DNA of 39,704 nt, from positions 1 to 39,704 of the forward strand of contig JAFOFC010000003.1 in the NCBI GenBank assembly GCA_017387515.1. The letters run 5' to 3'. This DNA comes from Paludibacteraceae bacterium. Lineage in GTDB: Bacteria > Bacteroidota > Bacteroidia > Bacteroidales > Paludibacteraceae. Under the pieces are notes generated by a model. It worked only from the letters and a program-made list of their open reading frames with translations. It did not search any database and was not told the DNA's origin. Both the position numbers and the translations under genes were made by a program. This document shows, in pieces, positions 30,604-39,300 of this stretch (position 1 is the stretch's first letter; each line of letters begins with the position of its first letter).

Positions 30604-33018
30604 TTATCCAAACTCTACCACGGTGATGCCGGCGCCTCCTAGCTGAACGTGTTCATCTTTGGCACTGCGTACTTGGGGTACACCGTATAGGTATTGGCGG
30701 ATGGTTTGTTTAAGGGCGCCAGTGCCCGTGCCGTGCAAAATGCGCACGGTCGATACTCCCATCATGATGGCATCGTCTATGTAGTACATAATGGTTTGAA
30801 GCGCCTCGTCGGCACGCATGCCCCGCACATCAATTTGGGTTTTGAATTTTAGCTGATGCTCGCGAAGTGTGTTATCGCCCTTGCTCCAAACCGTGGTTTG
30901 GCTGCGCTGCTCTTGTTGCCGCACTTGCTTGCGAGAGGCTTTTTGTAAATCCTTAAGGGCTACATTTAATTTTAGCATGCCCATGGCCACCATAGCCTTG
31001 GTTCCTTTGATTTCTACAATTTCTCCCACATTGTCGCCGTATGCCACCGCATCTCCCACTTGCAAACTAGGTGCTTCTGCCACAGCCTGCTTGCCTTTTT
31101 GTGCGTGTTTTTTGGGTTTTGGTTCCTCTTCTTTAAGCAAGGCCTTCTTTTCTTGCTCTATTTGTTGGCGGATGGCCTTGGTTTTTTCTTTATCGGCTTT
31201 GGCCTCTTTAATGTCCTTAATGGTTTTTTCGATGGTAGCATTGGCATCGGCCAACAATTGTTTGGCTTCGTTTTTAGCTTGACGAATAATTTCTTTTCGC
31301 TGACGCTCAATGCTTTGAAGTTGTTCTTGCAAGGTTTTATCGGCCTCGTTTATTTTCTTTTCTTTTAGTTTTACTTGCTGACGCTTATTTTCCCAATAAC
31401 GCTTATCGCGCACAATGTCTTGCAGGTTTTTATCGTAGTCGATGTGCTCGCTACCCACAATTTGCGATGCCTTTTCTATTACCTGTTCGGGCAAACCAAT
31501 TTTTCTAGCTATTTCGATGGCAAACGAGCTTCCAGGGTTGCCAATAGATAGTTGGTAAAGCGCGCGCATCTCGTGTCGGTCGTACAGCATGGCCCCGTTT
31601 ACCAACCCGGGGGTTTGCGATGCAAAGTGTTTTAGGTTGGTATAGTGGGTGTTGATAACGCCAAAGCATTTTTGGTCGTTAAAGCACCCCAACTCGGCTT
31701 GGGCAATGGCGCCGCCTATTTGTGGTTCGGTACCACTACCAAACTCGTCAATCAGCAACAAGGTACGATGATTGCCATAGCGCAAAAAATACTTCATGTT
31801 GCTTAGGTGCGAACTATACGTACTCAAGTCGTTTTCTAGCGATTGCTCATCGCCTATATCAATAAAAATATGCTGAAAAATACCCAGCGTACTTTGGGGC
31901 ATAACGGGTACCAACAAGCCGCATTGCCACATGTATTGCAACAGTCCAACGGTTTTTAAACAAACCGATTTACCCCCGGCATTGGGCCCAGAAATAAGCA
32001 GAATGCGTTGCTGTTCGTGCAATGTAATGTCTAGCGGAACGGTTTCTTTGTGTTGCTCTTTTAACGATAAAAAGAGCAAGGGGTGTACGGCATTTTTCCA
32101 ATCAATGTAGGGTTGTGCACTGGTTTTGGGTAGGGTGGCCCCTATTTGAAGGGCAAATAAGGCCTTGGCACGTAGTGCATCTATTTCTGCCAAAAAGAGC
32201 ATTGAGCAGGCAAGCTGAGGTAAAAATGGCCTTATAAAATCGCTGCAAAGGGTTAAAATCTTAATGATTTCTCTTTTTTCTTCGGCTTCTAGTTCCCTAA
32301 TTTGGTTGTTGGCTTCAACCACTGCGCCAGGTTCTACATACACGGTTTTACCGGTAGCCGATTCATCGTGTACAATGCCTCCTAGTTTGCGTTTAAAAGC
32401 AGGGGCAATGGGAATGACCAAACGCCCATCGCGTAACGATGGTTGTACATCTTTTTCTAGGTAACCGTCTTGTTGGGCTTGGCGAATAATGCTAGCCATT
32501 AGTTTGGATACCGATGCGGTTAGCTGAATTTTTTGGCGACGAATGTGTGCCAATGCATCGGATGCATGGTCTTTGATGCGGCCAAACTTATCTAAAATGG
32601 TATCAATGTGTCGACTAATTTCTGGAAATGCTTCTACATCGGCACATTTTTGTTTTAGGTATGGAAAATCTTCTTCGGTCTTAACGCTAAAGTATTGTAC
32701 AATACGGCGTATGGTTAGCAGCGATTTGTATAGTTCAAACAACTCGGCTTCGGTAAGGTAAGTGCCTTCGGTAGCAATGCGTTTTAGGTATGCACGGGTA
32801 TCAAAGAAACCTTCTATGGGAAAGGCATCGCTGTCTTCTTGGCAGATGGTGCAGAATTCGTGCGCTTCTGATGCCATGCGCACAATATCGTCCAGCTTGT
32901 CGGTAAATTGTAATCCGTCAATTAATTCTTTGGCATGCGCCCCCACGCAAAGGTTAGCAATAAGTTGCTTTACCTTATCAAATTCAATTTTCTGTTCAAA
33001 ATGCTTTGGAAATACCAT
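30604..33018 (-). CDS. mutS2: MutS2 family protein with Smr nuclease domain
   Basis: MutS2 acts on branched recombination DNA and on collided ribosomes; it is not a mismatch-repair enzyme. 804 residues. A helical core/clamp region occupies about 1-300, and the ATPase domain has Walker A SGPNAGGKSVC near residue 345 and LLIDEFGSGTEPQIGG (Walker B). A long coiled coil rich in Lys, Glu and Gln lies around 520-640, a KOW-like segment near 645-700, and the C-terminal Smr domain has IDVRGMRADEALQTIMYYID and RILHGTGTGALK. Length and order are typical. An 8-nt repeat array lies 28 nt upstream; no separate promoter was found, so it may be read from the upstream operon. Confidence 0.96.
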   Translation of the reverse strand: MVFPKHFEQKIEFDKVKQLIANLCVGAHAKELIDGLQFTDKLDDIVRMASEAHEFCTICQEDSDAFPIEGFFDTRAYLKRIATEGTYLTEAELFELYKSLLTIRRIVQYFSVKTEEDFPYLKQKCADVEAFPEISRHIDTILDKFGRIKDHASDALAHIRRQKIQLTASVSKLMASIIRQAQQDGYLEKDVQPSLRDGRLVIPIAPAFKRKLGGIVHDESATGKTVYVEPGAVVEANNQIRELEAEEKREIIKILTLCSDFIRPFLPQLACSMLFLAEIDALRAKALFALQIGATLPKTSAQPYIDWKNAVHPLLFLSLKEQHKETVPLDITLHEQQRILLISGPNAGGKSVCLKTVGLLQYMWQCGLLVPVMPQSTLGIFQHIFIDIGDEQSLENDLSTYSSHLSNMKYFLRYGNHRTLLLIDEFGSGTEPQIGGAIAQAELGCFNDQKCFGVINTHYTNLKHFASQTPGLVNGAMLYDRHEMRALYQLSIGNPGSSFAIEIARKIGLPEQVIEKASQIVGSEHIDYDKNLQDIVRDKRYWENKRQQVKLKEKKINEADKTLQEQLQSIERQRKEIIRQAKNEAKQLLADANATIEKTIKDIKEAKADKEKTKAIRQQIEQEKKALLKEEEPKPKKHAQKGKQAVAEAPSLQVGDAVAYGDNVGEIVEIKGTKAMVAMGMLKLNVALKDLQKASRKQVRQQEQRSQTTVWSKGDNTLREHQLKFKTQIDVRGMRADEALQTIMYYIDDAIMMGVSTVRILHGTGTGALKQTIRQYLYGVPQVRSAKDEHVQLGGAGITVVEFG

Positions 33019-33046
33019 ATTCGTTATTGAATGAACCAGTAAAATC

Positions 33047-33078
33047 GATTAGTCGATTCACCGATTAGTCGATTAGTC
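33047..33078. repeat. 8-nt tandem repeat array upstream of mutS2 (4 units)
   Basis: GATTAGTC, GATTCACC, GATTAGTC, GATTAGTC between the stop of the THUMP-like methyltransferase gene and the start of mutS2. GATTCACC relates it to the array at 146-193. Confidence 0.8.
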
Positions 33079-33084
33079 AAATTA

Positions 33085-34233
33085 TTAGCGTGCGTGGCGA
33101 CCTATTATCAATACTTTGCTGTTGTTATACAACGTGGTAGCAAAAATATACGTATCGCCTCCGTCTTTTAGTTTTAGCTTTTTGCGTAAATCAGCCACCG
33201 AACCCGGAAAGTTGCGGATGCTAAGGTTGGCCTTTTCTATGTCGTTTATTTCTTTTTTTTGTACTTTGGTAATGCGGTCGATGGTAAAAATACGTCCAGG
33301 AAAATGGCTTACCAAGGTATCTGATGTGTACAAATGGCTGTTGGGGTGTAATTTGTGCACGCCCATTTGTTGGGCTACCTGCTTAAACGCCCCTGCTTTT
33401 AAAATGGCTGCGTTGGGTTCGTACAAGTAGGTTTGGGGTAGGCTATACGCTATGGTGCATGCCTCTTCGGCCTTGCGCGTAAACACAAATGGGTGTTCTT
33501 TTAGTGGTAAGTTTGCACAAACCATGTTAGGCTCTTTCCCTTCGGTCCCATTCTCCTTTATATTGCGCTCACCTTGCACAGAAATTCTCCTTTCTCCTTT
33601 CTCCACTATCAAATCTCCCTTAACACGCACCAGCACTTCTTTGCACTCGTTGTTTACCGCCACAATATGTACCTCTTGGGTGCTTGGAAATACCTTTATC
33701 ACCGAATCTATGTCAATCATGGGCGATAATTTAACCAGCAAGGTTTGGCATTTTTGCAATAACTTGTTGCCTATGGTCAATAAATTGGGGGTGCAGTCGC
33801 CAAGTAGTGCAACCTTTCCGCCTTTGTTGTCGCGGCGGGCAGGGTCGATAAAAATAACGTCCACGGGCTCCATGCTGTCTACATAATCTTCGCACAGGGC
33901 ATTAACAACAGTTATCTTCTTGCCCAAACAAGCAAAATTGTGTTGCGCCAATTGGCATAATGCAGCTTGTTGTTCTACGTAAGTTGTATGGGTAAACGAT
34001 TCGCTTAAAAAACTGCAGTCTACGCCCAACCCCCCGGTTAAATCAACCAATGTTTCTCCTTTTATTAATTGGGATTTGTAGCGTGCTGTCCATTCAGAAG
34101 AGCATTGCTCCATAGAAAGACGTGCTGGGTACTGTATGGTGGGGCAGGCTGCCCACGAAGGTAATTTTTCTGCAGCTATCTTTTGGCCTACTTCTTGCCT
34201 GGCCTGAATAATATGAGCAGGAATGTTTGGCAT
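33085..34233 (-). CDS. THUMP-like class I SAM methyltransferase
   Basis: 382-residue probable RNA methyltransferase. The Rossmann core is clear: ETLVDLTGGLGVDCSFLSE (about residues 60-78, SAM motif I), the acidic VEQQAAL, and VDVIFIDPARRDNKGGKV (about 128-145) ending in the DPAR motif; LLVKLSPMIDID follows. The C-terminal third (about 270-382; YLYEPNAAILKAGAFK, HFPGRIFTI, SIRNFPGSVADLRKKLKLKDGG) matches the THUMP-like domain of Bacteroidota proteins. Between them, about residues 210-235 (VEKGERRISVQGERNIKENG) is encoded partly by 7-nt repeats (33585-33605) and looks inserted. Target RNA unknown. It directly follows trkH (1 nt). Confidence 0.85.
   Translation of the reverse strand: MPNIPAHIIQARQEVGQKIAAEKLPSWAACPTIQYPARLSMEQCSSEWTARYKSQLIKGETLVDLTGGLGVDCSFLSESFTHTTYVEQQAALCQLAQHNFACLGKKITVVNALCEDYVDSMEPVDVIFIDPARRDNKGGKVALLGDCTPNLLTIGNKLLQKCQTLLVKLSPMIDIDSVIKVFPSTQEVHIVAVNNECKEVLVRVKGDLIVEKGERRISVQGERNIKENGTEGKEPNMVCANLPLKEHPFVFTRKAEEACTIAYSLPQTYLYEPNAAILKAGAFKQVAQQMGVHKLHPNSHLYTSDTLVSHFPGRIFTIDRITKVQKKEINDIEKANLSIRNFPGSVADLRKKLKLKDGGDTYIFATTLYNNSKVLIIGRHAR
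33585..33605. repeat. 7-nt repeats inside the THUMP-like methyltransferase gene
   Basis: TTCTCCT, TTCTCCT, TTCTCCA in tandem, with TTCTCCT again at 33551-33557. They encode a charged stretch (GERRI, IKENG) between the Rossmann core and the C-terminal domain. Same period as the ACTTTYG arrays but a different sequence. Confidence 0.6.
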
Positions 34234-34234
34234 C

Positions 34235-35683
34235 TTATTTTTTCCAGAAAGCAGGTGTCAATACAATCAGTACGGTAAACAATTCCAAACGTCCTACCAA
34301 CATCAAAAGTGACATGTACCATTTGGCAAACTCGGAAAGGGTAGAGTAGTCGCCTGTGCCAATTTCGCCCATGCCCAACCCTACGTTGGTAAGAGCTGCA
34401 AAGGTAGTGCCTACCGATTCGTCAAATCCCAGTCCTGTGGCGGTAAATACAATGATGCTAACACCCATTACAATAACGTACATAAAGATAAATGCCAATA
34501 CGTTGTTAATAATTTGGGTATTTACAACATGCCCGTTAAAACGTACGGGTATCACGGCATTGGGGTGAAGCAAGCGCTTAAATTCGTAGTAGGTGTTCTT
34601 TAGTAATAACACAATGCGAACGGTTTTAATACCACCCGATGTAGAACCCGAGCAACCACCCAGTAGCATGGCAAATAGCATAATAGACCATATTAGTGGC
34701 GACCACTGGGTATAATCAATGTGCGAGAACCCTGTAGAACTAATAATGGAACTCATGTTAAACAGGGCGTATCGAATGCTATCGGCAAAACTATTTTCTT
34801 GGTGAAGCACCAATAAACTAACCATGATAATAATGGCAAAAACTACAATCGATGCCGTATACCACAAAAACTCCTCGTTTTTTAAGAGTTTGCTAAACTT
34901 ACCTTTAAGGAATAAGTAAATTAAACTAAAGTTGATGCCTCCTACAAACATAAAGAAGGTAATGATGTAGTCGATAGCAGCGCTGTCCCAATACATTAAA
35001 CCATTGTTTTTGGTAGAAAGGCCACCTGTAGAGATAGTAGAAAAGGCGTGGCAAATGGCGTCAAAAGGTTCCATGCCAGCCACCCATAGTACAGCGGCTT
35101 CTATTAAACTAAGGGCTACGTATATACCCCAAATGGTTTTTGCCGTTTGGGCAACCTTAGCATGAACTTTTTCTTTGGTTGGGCCTGTAATTTCGGCGGC
35201 TAGTAGCGACATGCTACCATCGCTTACCATGGGTATAATGGCCAACGAAAGTAGGATGATTCCCATACCGCCTACCCATTGACAAAGGGTACGCCAAAAT
35301 AAAATACCATTGGGTAGCGCCTCTACATCGGCTATGGTAGACGAACCGCTAGCCGTAAAACCCGATATGGCTTCAAAAAACGCATCGGTAAAGGATGGAA
35401 TGTAATTTCCTATGTAGTAAGGGATTAACCCAAAAAGCGAAAATACCACCCAAATGCTAGCCACAATAAGATACCCCTCTCTCTTGCCCATGGGTTTCTT
35501 TTCGGGGCAACATACAATGCATAACCCGCCCGATACACTAGTAATAATCATCGAAAAGAGCAAAGGCCAGAAATTCTCTTGGTAACCAACAGATACAAGG
35601 GTAGCAATGAGCATAAAGAATGCCTCTACTAGCAGTAAGTAGCCAATAATGCGAATAACCGATTGGATGTGTAATACTTTCAT
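34235..35683 (-). CDS. trkH: TrkH family potassium uptake protein
   Basis: Membrane-embedded pore subunit of the Trk K+ uptake system, 482 residues, four M1-P-M2 repeats. Selectivity-filter-like loops are seen at FEAISGFTASGSSTI, AFSTISTGGLSTKN, MSSIISSTGFSHID and FAALTNVGLGMGEIG. Also typical are LWRTLCQWVGGMGIILL-type and GGCSGSTSGGIKTVRIVLL segments. Its ATG shares one base with the trkA stop, so pore and regulator are co-expressed. Confidence 0.96.
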   Translation of the reverse strand: MKVLHIQSVIRIIGYLLLVEAFFMLIATLVSVGYQENFWPLLFSMIITSVSGGLCIVCCPEKKPMGKREGYLIVASIWVVFSLFGLIPYYIGNYIPSFTDAFFEAISGFTASGSSTIADVEALPNGILFWRTLCQWVGGMGIILLSLAIIPMVSDGSMSLLAAEITGPTKEKVHAKVAQTAKTIWGIYVALSLIEAAVLWVAGMEPFDAICHAFSTISTGGLSTKNNGLMYWDSAAIDYIITFFMFVGGINFSLIYLFLKGKFSKLLKNEEFLWYTASIVVFAIIIMVSLLVLHQENSFADSIRYALFNMSSIISSTGFSHIDYTQWSPLIWSIMLFAMLLGGCSGSTSGGIKTVRIVLLLKNTYYEFKRLLHPNAVIPVRFNGHVVNTQIINNVLAFIFMYVIVMGVSIIVFTATGLGFDESVGTTFAALTNVGLGMGEIGTGDYSTLSEFAKWYMSLLMLVGRLELFTVLIVLTPAFWKK

Positions 35684-37014
35684 TATTTAAAGAGCTTTTC
35701 TATCTTGTGAACGGTATCTTCACCGCAGAATACAATGACACGGTCGCCTGCTTGAATTTGGGTGTCGCCTACGGCAACCATGCCTTCTTCGTTGCGCACA
35801 ACACCGCCTATTGTGGTGTTTTTGGGTAGCTTTAAGTTCTTTAAGCAGTCTTTGGTAATGGGCGATTCGTCTTCGGCCATTAACTCAACCACTAATACAT
35901 CCACAAAAGTAAGGCATTTAACCGATACATCCCCTCCTAAAATTAGTTGATAGATGTGGCTAGCAGCAATGATTTTTTTGTTGATAATGGCACCAATATC
36001 CAAACTTTCGGCCATCGATATATAATCGTTGTTCTCTACCTCGGCAATGGTACGCTTAACCCCTAAATTTTTAGCGGCTAAGCAGGCCAAAATATTGGTT
36101 TCAGAATTGCCCGATAAGGCAACAAAGGCATCAAACGATTCAATGTCTTCTTCTTTTAACAAGGCAATATCCCTACCGTCGCCATTTATCACCATGGCCT
36201 TGTCGGTTTTTTCTAGTAGGCTAAGACCTTTTGCTTTGTCTTGCTCTATTACCTTGATGTTCATATTGTTGGGTAGTTCCTGAATGGCCCTAACGCCAAT
36301 GCGGCTGGCACCCAAAAACATGGTGCTGTTTATTTCAAAATCTTCTTTACCCGATAAAATGCGTACCTCGTCAATGCCTTCGCGCGTGGTTAAGAAATAA
36401 ACAATGTCGTTTTCTTTTATTTCGTCCTTTCCGTTAGGAATAATGGTTTCTTCGCCTCTTTTAATAACTACCACCCTTAGTCGGTTGTTGTTCTGAAAGG
36501 TGGTCATTAATTGTTGGTCGCGTAAGGGCGATGATTGCCTAATTTTGGTGGCCAGTACCACCAATTCACCATCCGAGAACTCTAAATATTGGCGAACCCA
36601 TCCTTTTTTTAACCCGTTTACAATTTCGTCGGCAGCCAATCGTTCGGGGTAAATTAGCGAGTCAACCCCCATGCTTTTAAAAAACTCTTTGTTCTTTGGC
36701 AACAAGTATTCTTTATTGTCAATACGAGCCAATGTTTTTTGCGCACCTAGGTTAGTGGCCAATAAACAGGCGGTTATGTTGGTACTCTCGTAGGGCGTTA
36801 CCGCTACAAAAAGGTCGGCCGATGGAACTTGGGCCTCGCGTAAGTCTTGTAACGAAGTAGGGCTCCCTACTACGGCTAGTATTTCGTAGTTGGCTTCCAA
36901 TTGTTTTATTTTCTCTGTTTTTTCGTCCAATAAAACAATGGTGTGTTTTTCTTTCGATAACATCTTGGCTAGGTGCGTTCCTACAGCCCCTGCGCCGGCA
37001 ATAATAATTTTCAT
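35683..37014 (-). CDS. trkA: Trk potassium regulator TrkA
   Basis: Cytoplasmic nucleotide-binding gating subunit of the Trk system, 443 residues with two RCK modules. First: MKIIIAGAGAVGTHLAKMLS (NAD-binding Rossmann) and its TrkA_C domain to about 225. Second: FLGASRIGVRAIQEL at about 234 and a second TrkA_C (about 370-443; ITKDCLKNLKLPKNTTIGGV). Duplicated architecture and length fit TrkA. Lies between smpB (no gap) and trkH (1-nt overlap). Confidence 0.96.
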   Translation of the reverse strand: MKIIIAGAGAVGTHLAKMLSKEKHTIVLLDEKTEKIKQLEANYEILAVVGSPTSLQDLREAQVPSADLFVAVTPYESTNITACLLATNLGAQKTLARIDNKEYLLPKNKEFFKSMGVDSLIYPERLAADEIVNGLKKGWVRQYLEFSDGELVVLATKIRQSSPLRDQQLMTTFQNNNRLRVVVIKRGEETIIPNGKDEIKENDIVYFLTTREGIDEVRILSGKEDFEINSTMFLGASRIGVRAIQELPNNMNIKVIEQDKAKGLSLLEKTDKAMVINGDGRDIALLKEEDIESFDAFVALSGNSETNILACLAAKNLGVKRTIAEVENNDYISMAESLDIGAIINKKIIAASHIYQLILGGDVSVKCLTFVDVLVVELMAEDESPITKDCLKNLKLPKNTTIGGVVRNEEGMVAVGDTQIQAGDRVIVFCGEDTVHKIEKLFK

Positions 37015-37467
37015 TTAATATCGAATCAATTTTGCACGATCCATTTGACGTTTGTCGTCTTTTTCTTTTAACGATTGTCGTTTATCGTATTCTTTTTTAC
37101 CCTTGGCAAGGGCAATGGTTACTTTGGCCAATCCTCTTTCGTTAATAAAGAGCGAGGTGGGAACAATGGTAGTACCAGGGTCGTTTAGGCCGCGTGCCAA
37201 TTTGCGTAGTTCTTTTTTAGTAAGCAACAGTTTTCGGTCGCGGTTGGGTAGGTGGTTGTTGTACGAACCATAAAAATATTCGTTGATGTTCATACCCTTA
37301 ACCCATAATTCGCCGTTCTCAAACAAGCAGAAACTATCGGTTAGTCCCGCTTTACCGGCTCTAATCGACTTAATTTCGGTACCCGTTAGCACAATGCCTG
37401 CGGTGTATTTGTCTAATAGTTCGTAGTCGAACGATGCTTTTTTATTTCGAATATTGATAGCTGACAT
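37015..37467 (-). CDS. smpB: SsrA-binding protein SmpB
   Basis: Binds tmRNA and delivers it to stalled ribosomes (trans-translation). 150 residues with the OB-fold signatures [38 protein letters not shown] and [14 protein letters not shown], and the basic C-terminal tail [20 protein letters not shown]. No tmRNA gene was found in the window. Tightly packed between the YIP1-like gene and trkA, an operon that mixes ribosome rescue with potassium uptake. Confidence 0.97.
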   Translation of the reverse strand: MSAINIRNKKASFDYELLDKYTAGIVLTGTEIKSIRAGKAGLTDSFCLFENGELWVKGMNINEYFYGSYNNHLPNRDRKLLLTKKELRKLARGLNDPGTTIVPTSLFINERGLAKVTIALAKGKKEYDKRQSLKEKDDKRQMDRAKLIRY

Positions 37468-37470
37468 AAT

Positions 37471-38013
37471 TTAGCCTTTTATCATAAGTCCTAAAACGTA
37501 ATGCATAAAATACGGAGAGGCAATGATGATAGTAGATATAACCCATACGTAGGTATATTTTTTATCATCATCTATCATAATGTATTTGCTTTGTATACTT
37601 TCTAACACAATTTTTAGGGTGTAAAGCGCGCAAAGCCAAAAGATGGGCATTTGTGCTAATTCTACCAACCAAACGGTGGCATATACTGCTACAGAAGCAT
37701 GGGCTACGTAATGCAATGTATCGGCAAACGATAAACCTTGTTTGGTGGTTTTATCGCTGTATAATTTACACAACGAGGTGGCCACGTATAAACCGGTTAA
37801 AAGCGATATAAATGCAACCAATGCGTTGGTAATTAATAGGTTCCAATTTAAATCGGCGGTGTCAATCAATTTTCCAATAATGGCAAAAGGAATGATGCCT
37901 ATCATGATGATATATGCCGCTTTTAGGCTAGATTGCCCTGGGTTTTGTGCCAGTTTCTTCCATGTTTTTGCTGGCTCTTTCAGTAGGTTGATATAGGTGC
38001 TTAGTCCCTTCAT
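37471..38013 (-). CDS. YIP1-like membrane protein
   Basis: 180 residues with about five membrane helices (near 31-50, 59-82, 105-125, 128-145, 157-177). The N-terminal TYINLLKEPAKTWKKLAQNP is typical of Bacteroidota YIP1-domain proteins, after which the helices follow. Function unknown. First gene of the five-gene minus-strand run leading to trkA/trkH, directly behind a clear promoter. Confidence 0.72.
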   Translation of the reverse strand: MKGLSTYINLLKEPAKTWKKLAQNPGQSSLKAAYIIMIGIIPFAIIGKLIDTADLNWNLLITNALVAFISLLTGLYVATSLCKLYSDKTTKQGLSFADTLHYVAHASVAVYATVWLVELAQMPIFWLCALYTLKIVLESIQSKYIMIDDDKKYTYVWVISTIIIASPYFMHYVLGLMIKG

Positions 38014-38053
38014 CTTTTCTGTGTTTTCTTACAAATGCTACTTATGCAAAATA

Positions 38054-38084
38054 CAAAAATACGGCAAAATTGATAATTTCCCAA
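38054..38084 (-). promoter_or_regulatory. Promoter of the YIP1-smpB-trkA-trkH-methyltransferase run
   Basis: On the minus strand TTG (38082-38084), 20 nt, TATTTTTG (38054-38061). Start predicted near 38048, about 35 nt before the YIP1-like ATG. The five genes behind it have gaps of 3 nt or less, so one transcript is likely, possibly extending into mutS2. Confidence 0.75.
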
Positions 38085-38144
38085 ATAAAAAATAGGTGTA
38101 ACGATTTTGCGCTAAAAACTTGCCTTTGTTCGGATTATATTTTG

Positions 38145-38152
38145 TACATTTG
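38145..38152 (+). promoter_or_regulatory. -7 box of the MraY/WecA-type gene
   Basis: TACATTTG matches TAnnTTTG, 31 nt before the start codon. TTTG at 38125-38128 and TTG at 38120-38122 give spacings of 16 and 22 nt, neither ideal. Confidence 0.6.
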
Positions 38153-38183
38153 TCGTTCCATATAATTTTGACAACTTTAGCCT

Positions 38184-39212
38184 ATGAGTGGCATCCTATA
38201 CATCATTACTTTTATTGTTTTGCTACTGTCGTTGCAAATTTATTTTCCTTTTGCACGTAGGCGCAATATGTTGGCAGGCGTCAATCATCGTAGTTCGCAT
38301 ACCAAACCCGTTATAACAGGGGCTGGCTTCATCTTCTTTTTATCGTACATGATTTATGCTGGGTACCTGCTTTTTGCTTCAGAGCAGCCTTTCCCTTGGT
38401 GCTTTTTTGCAGGTATGACCATGCTTTCTATTATTAGTTTTGTAGACGATTTAGAAGAAGTGTGGTTCTTGTGGCGTTTGTTGGTGCAAATTGCAGCCAC
38501 CTTTTTAATGATGTTACAGGTGTTGATGGAAACCCAAACCATGAACGTAATTCCTTCTGTTACCCTTTGGATAGCCATCTTTATGGCATGGGGTTTCTCT
38601 ATAGGTTTGCTCAATATGTACAACTTTATGGACGGATTAAATGGCATGTTGGGCAGCCTTGTTCTTTCTTCTTTGGTTCCTATGTGGTTGATAAATAACT
38701 ATGTAAGGACTTATGCGGTCAACGATTTCTTTTATTTTACCCTTATACCTACCCTTATTTTTATGTTCTACAATGCCAGAAAACAAGCCAAATGTTTTTC
38801 GGGCGATGTGGGTGCCATAGCCGTTGGTTTTACCATGACGTATTTGCTTATTAAGTTGATGGTAGAAACCTCTAATTTTGTGTATTTGGCCATGTATACC
38901 ATGATTTTTGTAGAAGCAGGACTTACCATTGTACAACGCTTATTTGCGGGCGATAATATTTTTCAACCCCATCGTATACATTTGTTTCAACTATTGTGCA
39001 ACGAAGGCAAACGAAACCATGTTTTGGTATCGGCGGTTTATGGTGGCATTCAGTTGCTAATTGGGCTTTTGTTGTTTGGTATGAACTATTATCAAGTGCC
39101 TTATTGGTGCCAGCATGTAATTGTGTGGCCCATTGTTGCTATTTTGGCCGTGTGGTATTTGTTGTACAAGCGCAAAAAAATGGGCGGCCACTTACTAGGC
39201 TACCGCAAATAA
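38184..39212 (+). CDS. MraY/WecA-type polyprenyl-phosphate sugar-1-phosphate transferase
   Basis: Membrane enzyme that moves a sugar-1-phosphate from a UDP-sugar to undecaprenyl phosphate, starting O-antigen, capsule or glycan synthesis. 342 residues, about 10 helices. Family motifs: SHTKPVITGAGFIFFLSY near residues 33-50, SFVDDLEEVWFLWRLLVQ (DD motif), NMYNFMDGLNGMLG, FSGDVGAIAVGF and the C-terminal HRIHLFQLL in the basic loop. Being WecA-like (a HRxH motif) it is not the cell-wall MraY. A tandem-repeat array follows its stop codon. Confidence 0.9.
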   Translation: MSGILYIITFIVLLLSLQIYFPFARRRNMLAGVNHRSSHTKPVITGAGFIFFLSYMIYAGYLLFASEQPFPWCFFAGMTMLSIISFVDDLEEVWFLWRLLVQIAATFLMMLQVLMETQTMNVIPSVTLWIAIFMAWGFSIGLLNMYNFMDGLNGMLGSLVLSSLVPMWLINNYVRTYAVNDFFYFTLIPTLIFMFYNARKQAKCFSGDVGAIAVGFTMTYLLIKLMVETSNFVYLAMYTMIFVEAGLTIVQRLFAGDNIFQPHRIHLFQLLCNEGKRNHVLVSAVYGGIQLLIGLLLFGMNYYQVPYWCQHVIVWPIVAILAVWYLLYKRKKMGGHLLGYRK

Positions 39213-39214
39213 AA

Positions 39215-39291
39215 GCCTCAACGCCTAAATACCTCAACGACTAAACGACTAAACGCCTCAACGATTCATTTAACATTTAACATTTAACATA
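39215..39291. repeat. Composite 8-nt and 7-nt tandem array ahead of the epimerase gene
   Basis: Seven 8-nt units (GCCTCAAC, GCCTAAAT, ACCTCAAC, GACTAAAC, GACTAAAC, GCCTCAAC, GATTCATT; 39215-39270) run directly into three 7-nt units (TAACATT, TAACATT, TAACATA; 39271-39291). It starts 2 nt after one stop codon and ends 9 nt before the next ATG, filling the whole gap. Confidence 0.85.
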
Positions 39292-39300
39292 CAAAACTAT

